Of a stretch of 64,000 nt of DNA, positions 18,105-27,277 are shown in pieces. Source of the stretch: Candidatus Planktophila versatilis (GTDB lineage: Bacteria > Actinomycetota > Actinomycetes > Nanopelagicales > Nanopelagicaceae); the NCBI RefSeq assembly GCF_002288105.1, contig NZ_CP016774.1, positions 620,001 through 684,000 on the forward strand. Direction: 5' to 3'. Each line of letters starts with the position of its first letter. Positions within the stretch are counted from its first letter, which is position 1. The notes below the pieces were generated by a model. It was not told the DNA's origin, made no database searches, and saw nothing but the letters and a program-made list of their open reading frames with translations. A program made the position numbers and the translations under genes.

Positions 18105-19031
18105 TCACCCCTCATAACGGTTGAGTATCACTTTGGCTCTTTTGGCGAGTTCACTCCGGATCTCTGCTGGGGCGAGAAGTTCGATAGCGCCGCCAGATGC
18201 CAACACAGACCTTGCAATCCAATGTTGTGAAAACGACGAACTTTCGAAGACGGTTCCAGCTTCCAGGTTAGATTCTTGAAAGCGTTCGGCAACATCTCTA
18301 GTTGGCCTCAGCACCTTTACCGAAAAATCAATTTTCTCGGGATTAACAGGCGGCGCTGTCGAAGGTTTTTTTACCTCCGCTGAATTTGCTGCTTTAATTC
18401 TATCTATCCGGAAATGTCTGAAATCAAGTGCTGTGAAGCAGTACGCATGCAGGTACAAATACCCCTGACTCTCAAGTATCTCTAGCGGAAGTACGACTCT
18501 CGAGGAGACTTCATCCTTATAGAGCGAGTGATATGAGATCTGCAGTCCACTGCGATGAGCTATCGCTTCCTTTACTGAAGTTGTTACTTCATGGCTGATA
18601 TCACTTGATGCGGAGAGCGCTAATGGGAGATTAACAAGGCGGGCGATACGTTGTGAAAGTGAACTAATTGCTTCTATAAGATCTGTTCTCTCGGTCGAAA
18701 TTGCAGATCGCAGGACATCTAAACCAAGAACGAGCGCTACACCCTCTTCGTGTGTGATGGATCGAGGCTTTGCAAGGGTTGGTGCATTTCTTATCGTGAC
18801 GTAACCAGATTCAAAATCTAAATCCATCAGTTCTAGCGGCGTATAACCGGGAAGTCCGCACATCCACAGCGTCGTCAAATCGCTGATCATTTGGTTAGTG
18901 GAGACCTCGAATACTTCGGCCAAATCAACAAGAGAAATACCCTGATGCGTATTGATATACGGAACGAGATCTAGCAATCGAGAAGTGCGCTCTAATGGGC
19001 TCACAGCATTCTTTGGCGCGTTCTTAGCCAT
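18105..19031 (-). CDS. pafC: WYL-domain regulator PafC
   Basis: Subunit of the PafBC heterodimeric transcriptional activator of the actinobacterial DNA-damage response. The 308-residue protein has an N-terminal winged-helix region and a central WYL domain (GYLYLHAY near the middle) with a C-terminal extension domain. Start ATG 19031 overlaps the pafB stop by eight bases; the longer reading frame to 19103 would run well into pafB. In proteasome-containing actinobacteria the pair follows pafA; no pafA is present here. Confidence 0.9.
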   Translation of the reverse strand: MAKNAPKNAVSPLERTSRLLDLVPYINTHQGISLVDLAEVFEVSTNQMISDLTTLWMCGLPGYTPLELMDLDFESGYVTIRNAPTLAKPRSITHEEGVALVLGLDVLRSAISTERTDLIEAISSLSQRIARLVNLPLALSASSDISHEVTTSVKEAIAHRSGLQISYHSLYKDEVSSRVVLPLEILESQGYLYLHAYCFTALDFRHFRIDRIKAANSAEVKKPSTAPPVNPEKIDFSVKVLRPTRDVAERFQESNLEAGTVFESSSFSQHWIARSVLASGGAIELLAPAEIRSELAKRAKVILNRYEG

Positions 19032-19962
19032 GTGTCTCCAATATATCTTTGAGACTTGAAATGATGATCTCGCGCAGCTCCGCTGGCGAATGAACATAGA
19101 CATCGTCTCCGTGCCAGAGGATCAAGGCAGCCAGAGTTTTCATATCTAGGATTGGAATCTGAATCTGATCCCACTCACCTATCGACTTCGTCGATGATGC
19201 GAGAGCGCGCAGTGAGGTGCCTTTGCCGCGACGGACATCAATTACTGCGTCGATGTTCTTCACTCTTTCGAAGAGACTTTGAGAATCAAAGTTTTCAGGA
19301 GTTTCGAACTTCTTAGGTCCTTTCTTCACGGTAAAGGTTCCGATTACTCGATCAAAACGGAAGGTCCGAACCTCCTCGATACTCTGATCTACTCCAGCCA
19401 AATACCAGTGGCCTGAGCGGGTTGATAGAGCTATCGGAACAATGCGTCTATTTTCCACCGTCAAGTCATAGTTTTGGTAAGTAAATTCAAGAATCTGGTG
19501 CTCTGCAATAGCGCGCGTGATCTTCGGAAGATCTAATCCATCATCGGAGAAGAAGGGTATGGAGTCTGGCAAATTTGCTTCATCAACTGCTATTCCAAGT
19601 GAATTCAACTTAACCAGTGCCCGTTGCGCAGCATCATCTAGTGAAGCTCCCTGCCATGCCTGAGCGGCTAACGACAAAAGAGAAATTTCCAGGGCAGTAA
19701 TATCACCAAGATCTAGTTGGTATCTCTCCTGCTTGATGCGATAACCGGCCTCATCATTAAAGAGCGGGTCGAAGGAACCAACTTCTATCTCTATGCCAAG
19801 AGAGCGTAGATCATCTTTATCTCGCTCGAACATTCTCTCTTTAGAATCAAGACTTCCTTCATAGCCCTCGATAGTCCTAAAGATTTCAGATTTGGTAATG
19901 AATCTCTTCGTTGCTAACAGCGCAATCGTGAGATTAATGAGTCGTTCACTCTTCCGTGACAC
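19024..19962 (-). CDS. pafB: WYL-domain regulator PafB
   Basis: Partner of PafC in the DNA-damage-responsive activator PafBC. The 312-residue product begins MSRKSERLINLTIALL, matching the canonical PafB N-terminus, when started at GTG 19962. The open frame extends upstream to 20055, but that part lies inside trmI. A wHTH domain is followed by the WYL domain containing GHWYLAGVD. The gene overlaps the end of trmI by 17 bases, the place where pafA and the Pup-proteasome genes lie in mycobacteria. Confidence 0.9.
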   Translation of the reverse strand: MSRKSERLINLTIALLATKRFITKSEIFRTIEGYEGSLDSKERMFERDKDDLRSLGIEIEVGSFDPLFNDEAGYRIKQERYQLDLGDITALEISLLSLAAQAWQGASLDDAAQRALVKLNSLGIAVDEANLPDSIPFFSDDGLDLPKITRAIAEHQILEFTYQNYDLTVENRRIVPIALSTRSGHWYLAGVDQSIEEVRTFRFDRVIGTFTVKKGPKKFETPENFDSQSLFERVKNIDAVIDVRRGKGTSLRALASSTKSIGEWDQIQIPILDMKTLAALILWHGDDVYVHSPAELREIIISSLKDILETHG

Positions 19963-20797
19963 CGTAAGCACCTTTTGCCGGACGTCTGCGGCGAGCCAAT
20001 ACTTCAACACCCGGTGCCATTCGCCTGCTTTGGATAAGGAAACCGGTGTGCCCAATCATTCTTTGTTGCGGGCGAACAGCAAGGCCTTCATGATGCCAAC
20101 CTCGAACAATTGTTTCTGAACTCTCTGGCTCAGTGAAATGTCCATCCGCTTTGAGCGCTTCCGCCGTTGCCGAAAGCTGGGTGGTAGTTGCCACGTAGGC
20201 AAGGAATACTCCTCCTGGACGTAATACCTCGGCAGCCATCGAAACGCATTCCCAAGGAGCAAGCATGTCAAGGATCACGCGATCATATTTTTCAGTAAAG
20301 CCTTGTTCCTGAACTGAGCCAACGTCTAACTTCCAATTTCTAGGTGATTCTCCAAAATAATTTTCAATGTTAGCTTGCGCGTTATCGGCAAAATCTTGAC
20401 GACGCTCAACTGAATGAACCGAACCATTCTCACCTACGGCGCGTAGAAGTGAGAGCGTAAGCGCCCCGCTACCCACACCTGCCTCAAGGACTCGCGCTCC
20501 AGGGTAGATATCTGCAACTCCGACAATCATTGCTGCATCTTTTGGATACACAATTGTTGCCCCGCGCGGCATAGATAAAACGTAATCGGCCAGCAATGGA
20601 ATGAATGCGGTGAACTTAAGTCCAGCGGTAGTGCTGACAACTGAACCTTCCGGTAATCCGATGAGATCATCGTGAGTAATCCAGCCCTTATGGGTGTGCC
20701 ACTCTTTACCAGGGGTTATCGTGAAGCTATATAGCTTTCCCTTGGGATCGGTAAGTTGAATACGATCGCCGGCTTTAAAGAACCCATGTTCAGACAC
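19946..20797 (-). CDS. trmI: tRNA (adenine-58-N1)-methyltransferase TrmI
   Basis: SAM-dependent enzyme that methylates A58 in the T-loop of tRNAs. The 283-residue protein has an N-terminal beta domain and a Rossmann methyltransferase domain with the SAM motif VLEAGVGSGALTLSLL and a following acidic VERRQDF segment. The start is GTG 20797, preceded by TAAGAT and exactly six bases, indicating a leaderless mRNA. It corresponds to Rv2118c in M. tuberculosis. Confidence 0.93.
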   Translation of the reverse strand: MSEHGFFKAGDRIQLTDPKGKLYSFTITPGKEWHTHKGWITHDDLIGLPEGSVVSTTAGLKFTAFIPLLADYVLSMPRGATIVYPKDAAMIVGVADIYPGARVLEAGVGSGALTLSLLRAVGENGSVHSVERRQDFADNAQANIENYFGESPRNWKLDVGSVQEQGFTEKYDRVILDMLAPWECVSMAAEVLRPGGVFLAYVATTTQLSATAEALKADGHFTEPESSETIVRGWHHEGLAVRPQQRMIGHTGFLIQSRRMAPGVEVLARRRRPAKGAYGVTEE

Positions 20798-20803
20798 AGA
20801 GGC

Positions 20804-20809
20804 ATCTTA
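20804..20809 (-). promoter_or_regulatory. -10 element (TAAGAT) for leaderless trmI-pafB-pafC
   Basis: On the minus strand TAAGAT is followed by six bases and then GTG 20797. This matches the TANNNT-N6-start arrangement of leaderless actinobacterial promoters. No Shine-Dalgarno and no -35 element are seen. Confidence 0.55.
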
Positions 20810-20843
20810 GGCGAGGAATGACTCCCTGCGCTGGCGCGGGCGG

Positions 20844-20849
20844 TATCGT
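20844..20849 (+). promoter_or_regulatory. -10 element (TATCGT) upstream of the RecB-like nuclease
   Basis: TATCGT fits TANNNT and is eight bases before ATG 20858, so the mRNA would have a leader of zero to two bases. It lies in the 60-base divergent gap opposite the trmI promoter. Confidence 0.45.
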
Positions 20850-20857
20850 CGGCGCCC

Positions 20858-21613
20858 ATGGAGCAGTTACGTCTTTCCCCCAGCAGAATGAATGATTTCA
20901 CCAACTGCCCACAACTCTATAAATACCGAGCGATAGACCTCTTGCCGGAACCGCCCAGTATTGATGCAGAACGCGGGAAGTTAATTCACTCAGTGTTAGA
21001 AGACATCTTTGAACTTCCTGCTGCGGATCGAACTTTTGAGAGTGCGGTTGATTTACTGCCCGAATCGTGGAGTGCGCAATTAGAGAAAACCCCCGAACTT
21101 AATGCGCTAGTTCTTGATGAGAAAGAATGGATGGACCGTGCGCAGGCGCTATTGACTAACTACTTCTCCCTCGAAAATCCAACAACGTTTGAACCAACCT
21201 ATCGGGAACTGCATTTAGAGCGAAACATTTCGGATGAGGTTTATCTCCACGGTTATGTTGATCGACTTGATATCGCACCCACTGGTGAGGTGCGGATTGT
21301 TGATTACAAAACAGGCAAATCTCCCAAGCCGGGATGGGAGGATAAAGCGCTATTTCAGTTACGTGTATACGCACTTCTCTACTGGCAGAACCACGGAGTT
21401 CTCCCCCGCATGCTTAAATTGATTTACTTAGGTGATGTGAAAACTATTGAAAGTCAACCGACCGAAGCGCAACTGACTTCTACTGAGAAGAAATTGAACA
21501 ATATCGGCTCTGAGATTCTCACCGCTATTGAAACTGGGCACTTTCCCACACGAAAGTCGAAATTATGTGACTGGTGTTTCTTTAAAGCAATCTGCCCAGC
21601 ACACGTAAAGTAG
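20858..21613 (+). CDS. RecB-family PD-(D/E)XK exonuclease with putative Fe-S cluster
   Basis: A 251-residue Cas4/AddB-like nuclease. Catalytic motifs are visible: GKLIHSVLEDIF (His) and RIVDYKTGK (Asp and Lys of the PD-(D/E)XK core). One cysteine near residue 17 (NCPQLYKY) and three near the C-terminus (CDWCFFKAIC) form the pattern that binds a 4Fe-4S cluster in AddB/Cas4-type nucleases. It is the equivalent of Rv2119 beside trmI. No CRISPR genes are nearby, so a general DNA-repair role is more likely than adaptation. It ends seven bases from the convergent metH. Confidence 0.85.
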   Translation: MEQLRLSPSRMNDFTNCPQLYKYRAIDLLPEPPSIDAERGKLIHSVLEDIFELPAADRTFESAVDLLPESWSAQLEKTPELNALVLDEKEWMDRAQALLTNYFSLENPTTFEPTYRELHLERNISDEVYLHGYVDRLDIAPTGEVRIVDYKTGKSPKPGWEDKALFQLRVYALLYWQNHGVLPRMLKLIYLGDVKTIESQPTEAQLTSTEKKLNNIGSEILTAIETGHFPTRKSKLCDWCFFKAICPAHVK

Positions 21614-21620
21614 TCAAGAA

Positions 21621-24600
21621 TTAGTTGGCGTTGAAGTACTTCGCCTCTGGGTGGTGGACAATAATTGCCGAAGTACTCTGTTCGGGATGGAGCTGGAATT
21701 CCTCCGAGAGTTCAACTCCAATGCGACCAGGTTCAAGTAATTCACAGAGTTGAGTCTGTTGTTCAATATCAGGGCAAGCTGGATAACCAAATGAGTATCG
21801 CGATCCTCGGTAGCCCTGATCCAAGATGCCCTGTAGATCTGGTGAGTCAAGATTTCGCACAGACATCTCTTCGCGAATACGTGCGTGCCAATGTTCTGCA
21901 AGTGCTTCAGTAAGTTGGACCGAGAGACCGTGCAACTCGAGGTATTCACGATACTTATCGGCTGCAAATAACTCATTTGCGGCCTTACTTACTGTGTTTC
22001 CCATAGTCACAACGTGGAAGGCAACAACATCGGTTTTCCCTGAGTCTTTACTTGCAAAGAAGTCCGCTAAACAAAGTCTGCGATCGCGTGATTGACGCGG
22101 GAATGAGAATCTCGTTCTCTCCTGACCGGCGAGAGGACCTTCATGATGCAAAATGATCAGGTCATTACCATCTGAGACGCATGGGAAATATCCGTATACG
22201 ACAGCGGCTTCTAGCCAACCATTTGACTGGACTTCGTTCAGCAACTGACGAAGACGCGGCCGACCTTCAGATTCAGCCATTACATCGAATTCTCCGCGCG
22301 CGCCCTTAAGACCCCATTGCCCAACAAAGAGTGCGCGTTCATCGAGCATGCCAACATAGTCAGCGAGAGCTATACCTTTAACGATACGTGAACCAAAGAA
22401 TGGCGCCTTTGGAATATCAATATCTATCGCAACATCACTTCGTAGCGTGTCAATAACTTTCGGTTGACTCGACTTAGCTACAGCCTTAACTTTTCGCTCG
22501 CGAAGTGCCGGCAGCGCCGCTCCTTCATCGCCGCGCTTAACGGCCATGATTGCATCCATCAGGCGCAAACCTTCGAAAGCATCTCGCGCATATCTGACTT
22601 CTCCTGGGAAAATTGCTGCCAGGTCTTGTTCGACATAGGCGCGCGTGAGAGCAGCACCCCCAAGAACAATCGGCCATTTCTGATCGAGCCCGCGACTAGT
22701 AATTTCTTCCAGATTCTCACGCATGATGACAGTGGATTTCACCAAGAGACCAGACATACCTACAGCGTCAACATTATGTTCAATTGCGGCGTCGATGATC
22801 TGATTTGCTGTCTGCTTAATTCCAATGTTGACAACTTGATATCCGTTATTAGAAAGAATGATATCTACCAGGTTCTTTCCAATATCGTGCACGTCACCCT
22901 TAACGGTTGCCAGCAACATCCGCCCACGCCCACCATCACTGGTCTTCTCCATATGAGGCTCTAGGTATGCAACGGCAGACTTCATAACTTCCGCACTTTG
23001 CAGTACGAATGGAAGCTGCATCTCACCTTTACCAAAGAGCTCCCCAACTACCTTCATGCCTTCTAGAAGATGATCATTAATGATCGCAAGTGGGGCAACT
23101 CCCTCACTCATCGCCGCGTCTAGATCGTCAGTGAGCCCAACTTTTTCACCATCAATAATGCGACGCTCTAAGCGTTGGCGAAGTGGAAGTGCGGCTAATT
23201 CTGAAGCTCTGATGTTACGAGAGGCAGCTAACTCCACGCCTTCAAAGAGTTGGAGGAACTCTTGTAGTGGGTCATAGGTGCAATTCTCGCCATCAAATAC
23301 TCTGCGGTCATAAATCAGATCGAGTGCCACTTCTTTTTGACGCGGTTCGATTCTGGCCATCGGCATGATCTTGGAAGGGTGGACAATGGCCGAATCAAGG
23401 CCTGCTTCCACGCACTCAGAGAGAAAGACGGAGTTGAGTACAACTCGAGCGGCGGGATTAAGGCCGAAGGAAACATTGCTCACACCTAAAGTTGTTTGTA
23501 CATCTGGATATTCACTCTTCAAGGTGCGAATCGCACTAATTGTTTCAAGTCCATCACGTCTGGTCTCTTCTTGACCTGTCGCGATAGGAAAGGTGAGTGT
23601 GTCAATCAAAATATCGCCGACATCCATCGACCAGTTCTGCGTTAAGTCAGCTATCAAGCGACGTGAAACACGCATCTTCCACTCAGCAGTACGCGCCTGG
23701 CCTTCCTCATCAATAGTCAGTGCTACTACCGATGCACCATGTTCTTTCACAAGTGGCATAATTTTCGCAAAGCGTGAAGTGGGACCGTCGCCATCTTCAT
23801 AGTTAACCGAGTTAATGACGCTACGTCCGCCGAGTGATTCCAGACCAGCTTTGAGTACTGCCGGCTCTGTTGAATCAAGAACAATCGGCAGAGTGGAAGA
23901 TGTTGCAAATCGAGAAGCAAGCTCTTTCATATCTCTAGCGCCATCGCGACCAACATAATCAACGGAGAGATCAAGCATATGGGCGCCATCTCGAATCTGA
24001 TCTCGAGCTATTTCGACACACGTCGCCCAATCTTCAGCAACCAGCGCATCTCTAAAAGCTCGTGAACCATTGGCGTTGGTACGCTCGCCTATCGCTAGGT
24101 ATGTTTTCTCTTGTCTAAAAGGAACGTACTGATAGATAGAAGAAGCACCTGGTTCAATAGTGATTTTTCGTGCATCAACTTTCTTGGCGGCCAATTTCTT
24201 CACAACGGCCTGCATGTGGGCCGGCGTTGTGCCACAGCAACCACCAATCAAGGTGATTCCATAGTCATTGACGAAGGTTTCAAGCGCAACCGCTAGCTCT
24301 TCTGGCCCTAGCGGATACTCAGCACCTTTCTTGCCCAGAATCGGTAGACCGGCATTTGGCATCACTGAGATTGCCACCCGCGAATTCTTCGAGAGATACC
24401 GCAAATGCTCTGACATCTCGGTTGGTCCGGTTGCACAATTTAATCCGATGAGATCAATATCAAGTGGCTCAAGTGCGTTTAACGCTGCCCCAATTTCAGA
24501 ACCCAAGAGCATCGTCCCTGTTGTCTCAACAGTTACCTGGGCAATCAGCATGACATCCCGCTTAGCTTCTGTGATTGCTTGCCTAGCGCCATTGACCGCT

Positions 24601-25133
24601 GCTTTAGCCTGCAATAAATCCTGTGTGGTTTCAATCAGTAACGCATCAGAACCGGAATCGACTAAACCTTTAGAGGCGGTGTAATAAGCCTCTTTCAATT
24701 TTTCATATGTTGTATGACCAAGGCTAGGTAGTTTGGTACCGGGACCGAGTGAACCAAGAACAAAGCGAGGTTTATCAGAAGTTGAGTAAGCATCAGCGGC
24801 TTGTCGAGCAATGACACCGCCGGCATAGGCCAGTTCATAGATTCGGTCTTCAATTCCATACTCGGCCAAATTCGCCCAGTTTGCGCCAAAGGTATTGGTC
24901 TCAATGGCATCAACGCCGACCTCTAGATAGGCATCGTGCACAGAGCGAACGAGATCTGCGCGTGTCACGTTCAGAATTTCATTGCAACCTTCATGACCCT
25001 GGAAATCTTCGAGTGAAGGATCTGCAGCTTGGAGCATCGTTCCCATCGCGCCGTCGGCGATGACAGTGCCGTGAGCGAGGGCGCGCCGCATAAGGCCATC
25101 CATCAGTTTTTGGGGGTTTTTCTCGCTCGTCAC
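21621..25133 (-). CDS. metH: Cobalamin-dependent methionine synthase
   Basis: Transfers a methyl group from 5-methyltetrahydrofolate via cobalamin to homocysteine. The 1170-residue protein contains all four modules: homocysteine domain (zinc ligands in GLNCATGP and GGCCGTTP), pterin domain, B12 domain with DVHDIGKN supplying the lower-ligand His, and C-terminal activation domain (RYSFGYPACP). Start GTG 25133 is preceded by TAATCT and seven bases; an in-frame ATG at 25103 is less likely. Its presence means the cell needs cobalamin; no B12 synthesis or uptake gene is in the window. Confidence 0.96.
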   Translation of the reverse strand: MTSEKNPQKLMDGLMRRALAHGTVIADGAMGTMLQAADPSLEDFQGHEGCNEILNVTRADLVRSVHDAYLEVGVDAIETNTFGANWANLAEYGIEDRIYELAYAGGVIARQAADAYSTSDKPRFVLGSLGPGTKLPSLGHTTYEKLKEAYYTASKGLVDSGSDALLIETTQDLLQAKAAVNGARQAITEAKRDVMLIAQVTVETTGTMLLGSEIGAALNALEPLDIDLIGLNCATGPTEMSEHLRYLSKNSRVAISVMPNAGLPILGKKGAEYPLGPEELAVALETFVNDYGITLIGGCCGTTPAHMQAVVKKLAAKKVDARKITIEPGASSIYQYVPFRQEKTYLAIGERTNANGSRAFRDALVAEDWATCVEIARDQIRDGAHMLDLSVDYVGRDGARDMKELASRFATSSTLPIVLDSTEPAVLKAGLESLGGRSVINSVNYEDGDGPTSRFAKIMPLVKEHGASVVALTIDEEGQARTAEWKMRVSRRLIADLTQNWSMDVGDILIDTLTFPIATGQEETRRDGLETISAIRTLKSEYPDVQTTLGVSNVSFGLNPAARVVLNSVFLSECVEAGLDSAIVHPSKIMPMARIEPRQKEVALDLIYDRRVFDGENCTYDPLQEFLQLFEGVELAASRNIRASELAALPLRQRLERRIIDGEKVGLTDDLDAAMSEGVAPLAIINDHLLEGMKVVGELFGKGEMQLPFVLQSAEVMKSAVAYLEPHMEKTSDGGRGRMLLATVKGDVHDIGKNLVDIILSNNGYQVVNIGIKQTANQIIDAAIEHNVDAVGMSGLLVKSTVIMRENLEEITSRGLDQKWPIVLGGAALTRAYVEQDLAAIFPGEVRYARDAFEGLRLMDAIMAVKRGDEGAALPALRERKVKAVAKSSQPKVIDTLRSDVAIDIDIPKAPFFGSRIVKGIALADYVGMLDERALFVGQWGLKGARGEFDVMAESEGRPRLRQLLNEVQSNGWLEAAVVYGYFPCVSDGNDLIILHHEGPLAGQERTRFSFPRQSRDRRLCLADFFASKDSGKTDVVAFHVVTMGNTVSKAANELFAADKYREYLELHGLSVQLTEALAEHWHARIREEMSVRNLDSPDLQGILDQGYRGSRYSFGYPACPDIEQQTQLCELLEPGRIGVELSEEFQLHPEQSTSAIIVHHPEAKYFNAN

Positions 25134-25140
25134 ATGGCAG

Positions 25141-25150
25141 AGATTACCTT
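25141..25150. promoter_or_regulatory. Overlapping divergent -10 elements between metH and the PAC2 gene
   Basis: Only 28 bases separate the two starts. On the minus strand TAATCT (25146-25141) lies seven bases before GTG 25133 of metH. On the plus strand TACCTT (25145-25150) lies 11 bases before GTG 25162. The two hexamers share two bases, so RNA polymerase could occupy only one at a time. Confidence 0.45.
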
Positions 25151-25161
25151 AAGGTGTCGCT

Positions 25162-26025
25162 GTGGAGATTCATCAAATTCCTTCTTTGCGTTCACCAGTG
25201 ATGGTTATCGCCTTTTCTGGTTGGAATGATGCTGCCGAGGCTGCAACCGGCGCTCTATCTCACCTATTAGGTTCATGGACTGATCCTTCATTTGATGTGG
25301 TCCCTGAGTTAATCGCAGATGTCGACCCGGAAGAGTTCTATGACTTTCAAGTAAATAGGCCAATGATCTATGTAGATGAATCAAGTGTTCGTAATCTGAC
25401 CTGGCCAGGAACGCAGATCTTCGCACTTCGCACTCCCACACTTGATCATGATTTTATTGTCGTGCGCGGAGTTGAACCATCTATGAAGTGGAAGACTTTT
25501 ACCTCTGATCTGCTAGATCTGGCAGAAGATCTTGAGATTGATTTAGTCATCACTCTTGGTTCGATGCTCGCCGATACTCCTCACACACGTCCAATTACTG
25601 TCAGTGGAAGTGGTGCACATCCAGACATCGCACAGCGTCTAGGTGTTGAGATAAGTAAATATGAGGGCCCAACTGGGATCCTCGGTGTTATTCAGGTTGC
25701 GTGCGTACAACGCGACATTGATGCAGTCTCCTTATGGGCTGCCGTTCCTCATTACGCCTCAAACTCGCCATCGCCAAAAGCATCATTGGCACTTGTGAAT
25801 GCACTTGAAGATTTCCTGCGAATCTCAATTCCGCAAGGCGCACTTCCCGAAGAATCAACTGCCTGGGAGGTTGAGGTAACAGAGATGGCTAAGGAAGACT
25901 CCGATGTTGCTGAATATGTGAAAGCTTTGGAAGAGAGCAAGGATGCCTCGGAACTCCCTGATGTCACCGGTGAATCAATTGCGCGCGAATTAGAAAGATT
26001 TCTACGTCGGCAAAGCGGAAATTAG
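25162..26025 (+). CDS. PAC2 family protein
   Basis: A 287-residue protein of the PAC2 (proteasome assembly chaperone 2-like) family, widely conserved in actinobacteria (Rv2125 in M. tuberculosis) but without an established function there. The fold region includes VMVIAFSGWNDAAEAAT near the N-terminus and ITLGSMLADTPHTRP in the middle, then an acidic C-terminal part. Start GTG 25162 has AAGG upstream. No proteasome gene is present in the window, so a chaperone role for the 20S proteasome cannot be assumed. Its stop overlaps the mshC stop. Confidence 0.85.
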   Translation: MEIHQIPSLRSPVMVIAFSGWNDAAEAATGALSHLLGSWTDPSFDVVPELIADVDPEEFYDFQVNRPMIYVDESSVRNLTWPGTQIFALRTPTLDHDFIVVRGVEPSMKWKTFTSDLLDLAEDLEIDLVITLGSMLADTPHTRPITVSGSGAHPDIAQRLGVEISKYEGPTGILGVIQVACVQRDIDAVSLWAAVPHYASNSPSPKASLALVNALEDFLRISIPQGALPEESTAWEVEVTEMAKEDSDVAEYVKALEESKDASELPDVTGESIARELERFLRRQSGN

Positions 26026-27263
26026 AGCGCTAGTCCGAGCAAGGTATCTAGTGCACGCGAAAGCTCACCCGCTTCCCCACCAATCATTCCTTCACTTGTA
26101 TCTCTCATCCAGCTGCGAATAATCGTTTGAACTTTCACAGTATCGAGATTATCGCCCAGCGCTGAAATTATCGCTGCAATAACCTCATCCGTTGGCGCAA
26201 CATCTACTCGACTCAATTGCAGTCGAAGATCATCAATTTCAGTCGATGCTTTAACCAAAATCTCCCTATTCCACATCAGGTCCTGTGAGAATTGATGACC
26301 CATCAGCGCCCATCTAATCGCCATCGGTTCGACACCTTCTGCAATGAGTTGCGATACAAAGAGCAAATTTCCCTTTGACTTACTCATCTTCTCGCCATCA
26401 AGACCAATCATTCCTGCATGTACATAAGTGCGAGCAAATCGTTGGCGCCCAATGATTCGACTTTGCGCAGCTGACATCTCATGATGAGGAAAAATTAGAT
26501 CACTTCCCCCACCTTGAATATCTATTGCAAAGTCATCATGAGTATCAGGCTGCAGATAATGAAGTGCGATGGCACAACATTCGATATGCCAGCCAGGTCG
26601 ACCCATACCAAACGGACTTTGCCAGCCAGGTTCACCTTCACGTTGGGCTAACCAGAGAAGTGCATCAAAAGGATTCTCTTTCCCAGCACGTTGTGGGTCT
26701 CCCCCGCGTTCGGCGAAGATGGAGAGCATTTGCTCATCTGTGTAATGAGAACGGGTGCCGAATTCCTCATCTGAATGAATTCTAAAGTAGAGGTCATTTT
26801 CGACGCTATATGTGGTCCCTGACTCCTGCAATTTCATTATTGAGTCCACTACCAATGGCATTGCCTCGACAACTCCGACATAGTGTTGCGGAGGCAGAAC
26901 GTGAAGGTCGGCCATATCACCACGAAAGAGATCTATTTGAGAGTTAGCCAAATCCTGCCAATCGATACCGTCGCGCGCGGCACGCTCTAACAGCGGATCA
27001 TCGATATCAGTAATGTTCTGAACAAAACGAACCTCAGCACCGCTTGCTTTGAGATAGCGATGAGTCAAATCGAAAGTGAGATAAGTGGCTGCGTGTCCTA
27101 GATGCGTTGCATCGTATGGAGTAATGCCGCATACATACATCCGGTAGACAGACTTCTCAGGCATAGTTTCAACCTGTTGAGTAGCGGTGTTCAGTAGTGA
27201 AAGTGGCTGGAATGAGAATCTACTGGAGAGCTTGGGAATGTAAATCTCTGGCCAGGCACGCAT
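26022..27263 (-). CDS. mshC: Cysteine:GlcN-Ins ligase MshC (mycothiol biosynthesis)
   Basis: Joins cysteine to glucosaminyl-inositol with ATP, the penultimate step of mycothiol synthesis. It is a paralogue of cysteinyl-tRNA synthetase but, at 413 residues, is shorter and carries the MshC-type N-terminus (MRAWPEIYIP). The motifs YVCGITPYDATHLGHAATY (HIGH region with zinc Cys) and KMSKSKGN (KMSKS) are intact, with GWHIECCA and FPHHEMS for zinc and substrate binding. ATG 27263 is preceded by TAAAGT and six bases. The gene implies that the host uses mycothiol as redox buffer. Confidence 0.93.
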   Translation of the reverse strand: MRAWPEIYIPKLSSRFSFQPLSLLNTATQQVETMPEKSVYRMYVCGITPYDATHLGHAATYLTFDLTHRYLKASGAEVRFVQNITDIDDPLLERAARDGIDWQDLANSQIDLFRGDMADLHVLPPQHYVGVVEAMPLVVDSIMKLQESGTTYSVENDLYFRIHSDEEFGTRSHYTDEQMLSIFAERGGDPQRAGKENPFDALLWLAQREGEPGWQSPFGMGRPGWHIECCAIALHYLQPDTHDDFAIDIQGGGSDLIFPHHEMSAAQSRIIGRQRFARTYVHAGMIGLDGEKMSKSKGNLLFVSQLIAEGVEPMAIRWALMGHQFSQDLMWNREILVKASTEIDDLRLQLSRVDVAPTDEVIAAIISALGDNLDTVKVQTIIRSWMRDTSEGMIGGEAGELSRALDTLLGLAL

Positions 27264-27269
27264 ATCGCA

Positions 27270-27275
27270 ACTTTA
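27270..27275 (-). promoter_or_regulatory. -10 element (TAAAGT) for leaderless mshC
   Basis: On the minus strand TAAAGT is followed by six bases and ATG 27263. It sits in the 14-base gap after the SCO1664-family gene, so mshC may be transcribed on its own leaderless mRNA as well as by read-through. Confidence 0.45.
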
Positions 27276-27277
27276 CT

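Noticed and set aside
25134-25161. Cobalamin riboswitch for metH
   Set aside because: Only 28 bases separate metH from the divergent gene, far too short for the aptamer.
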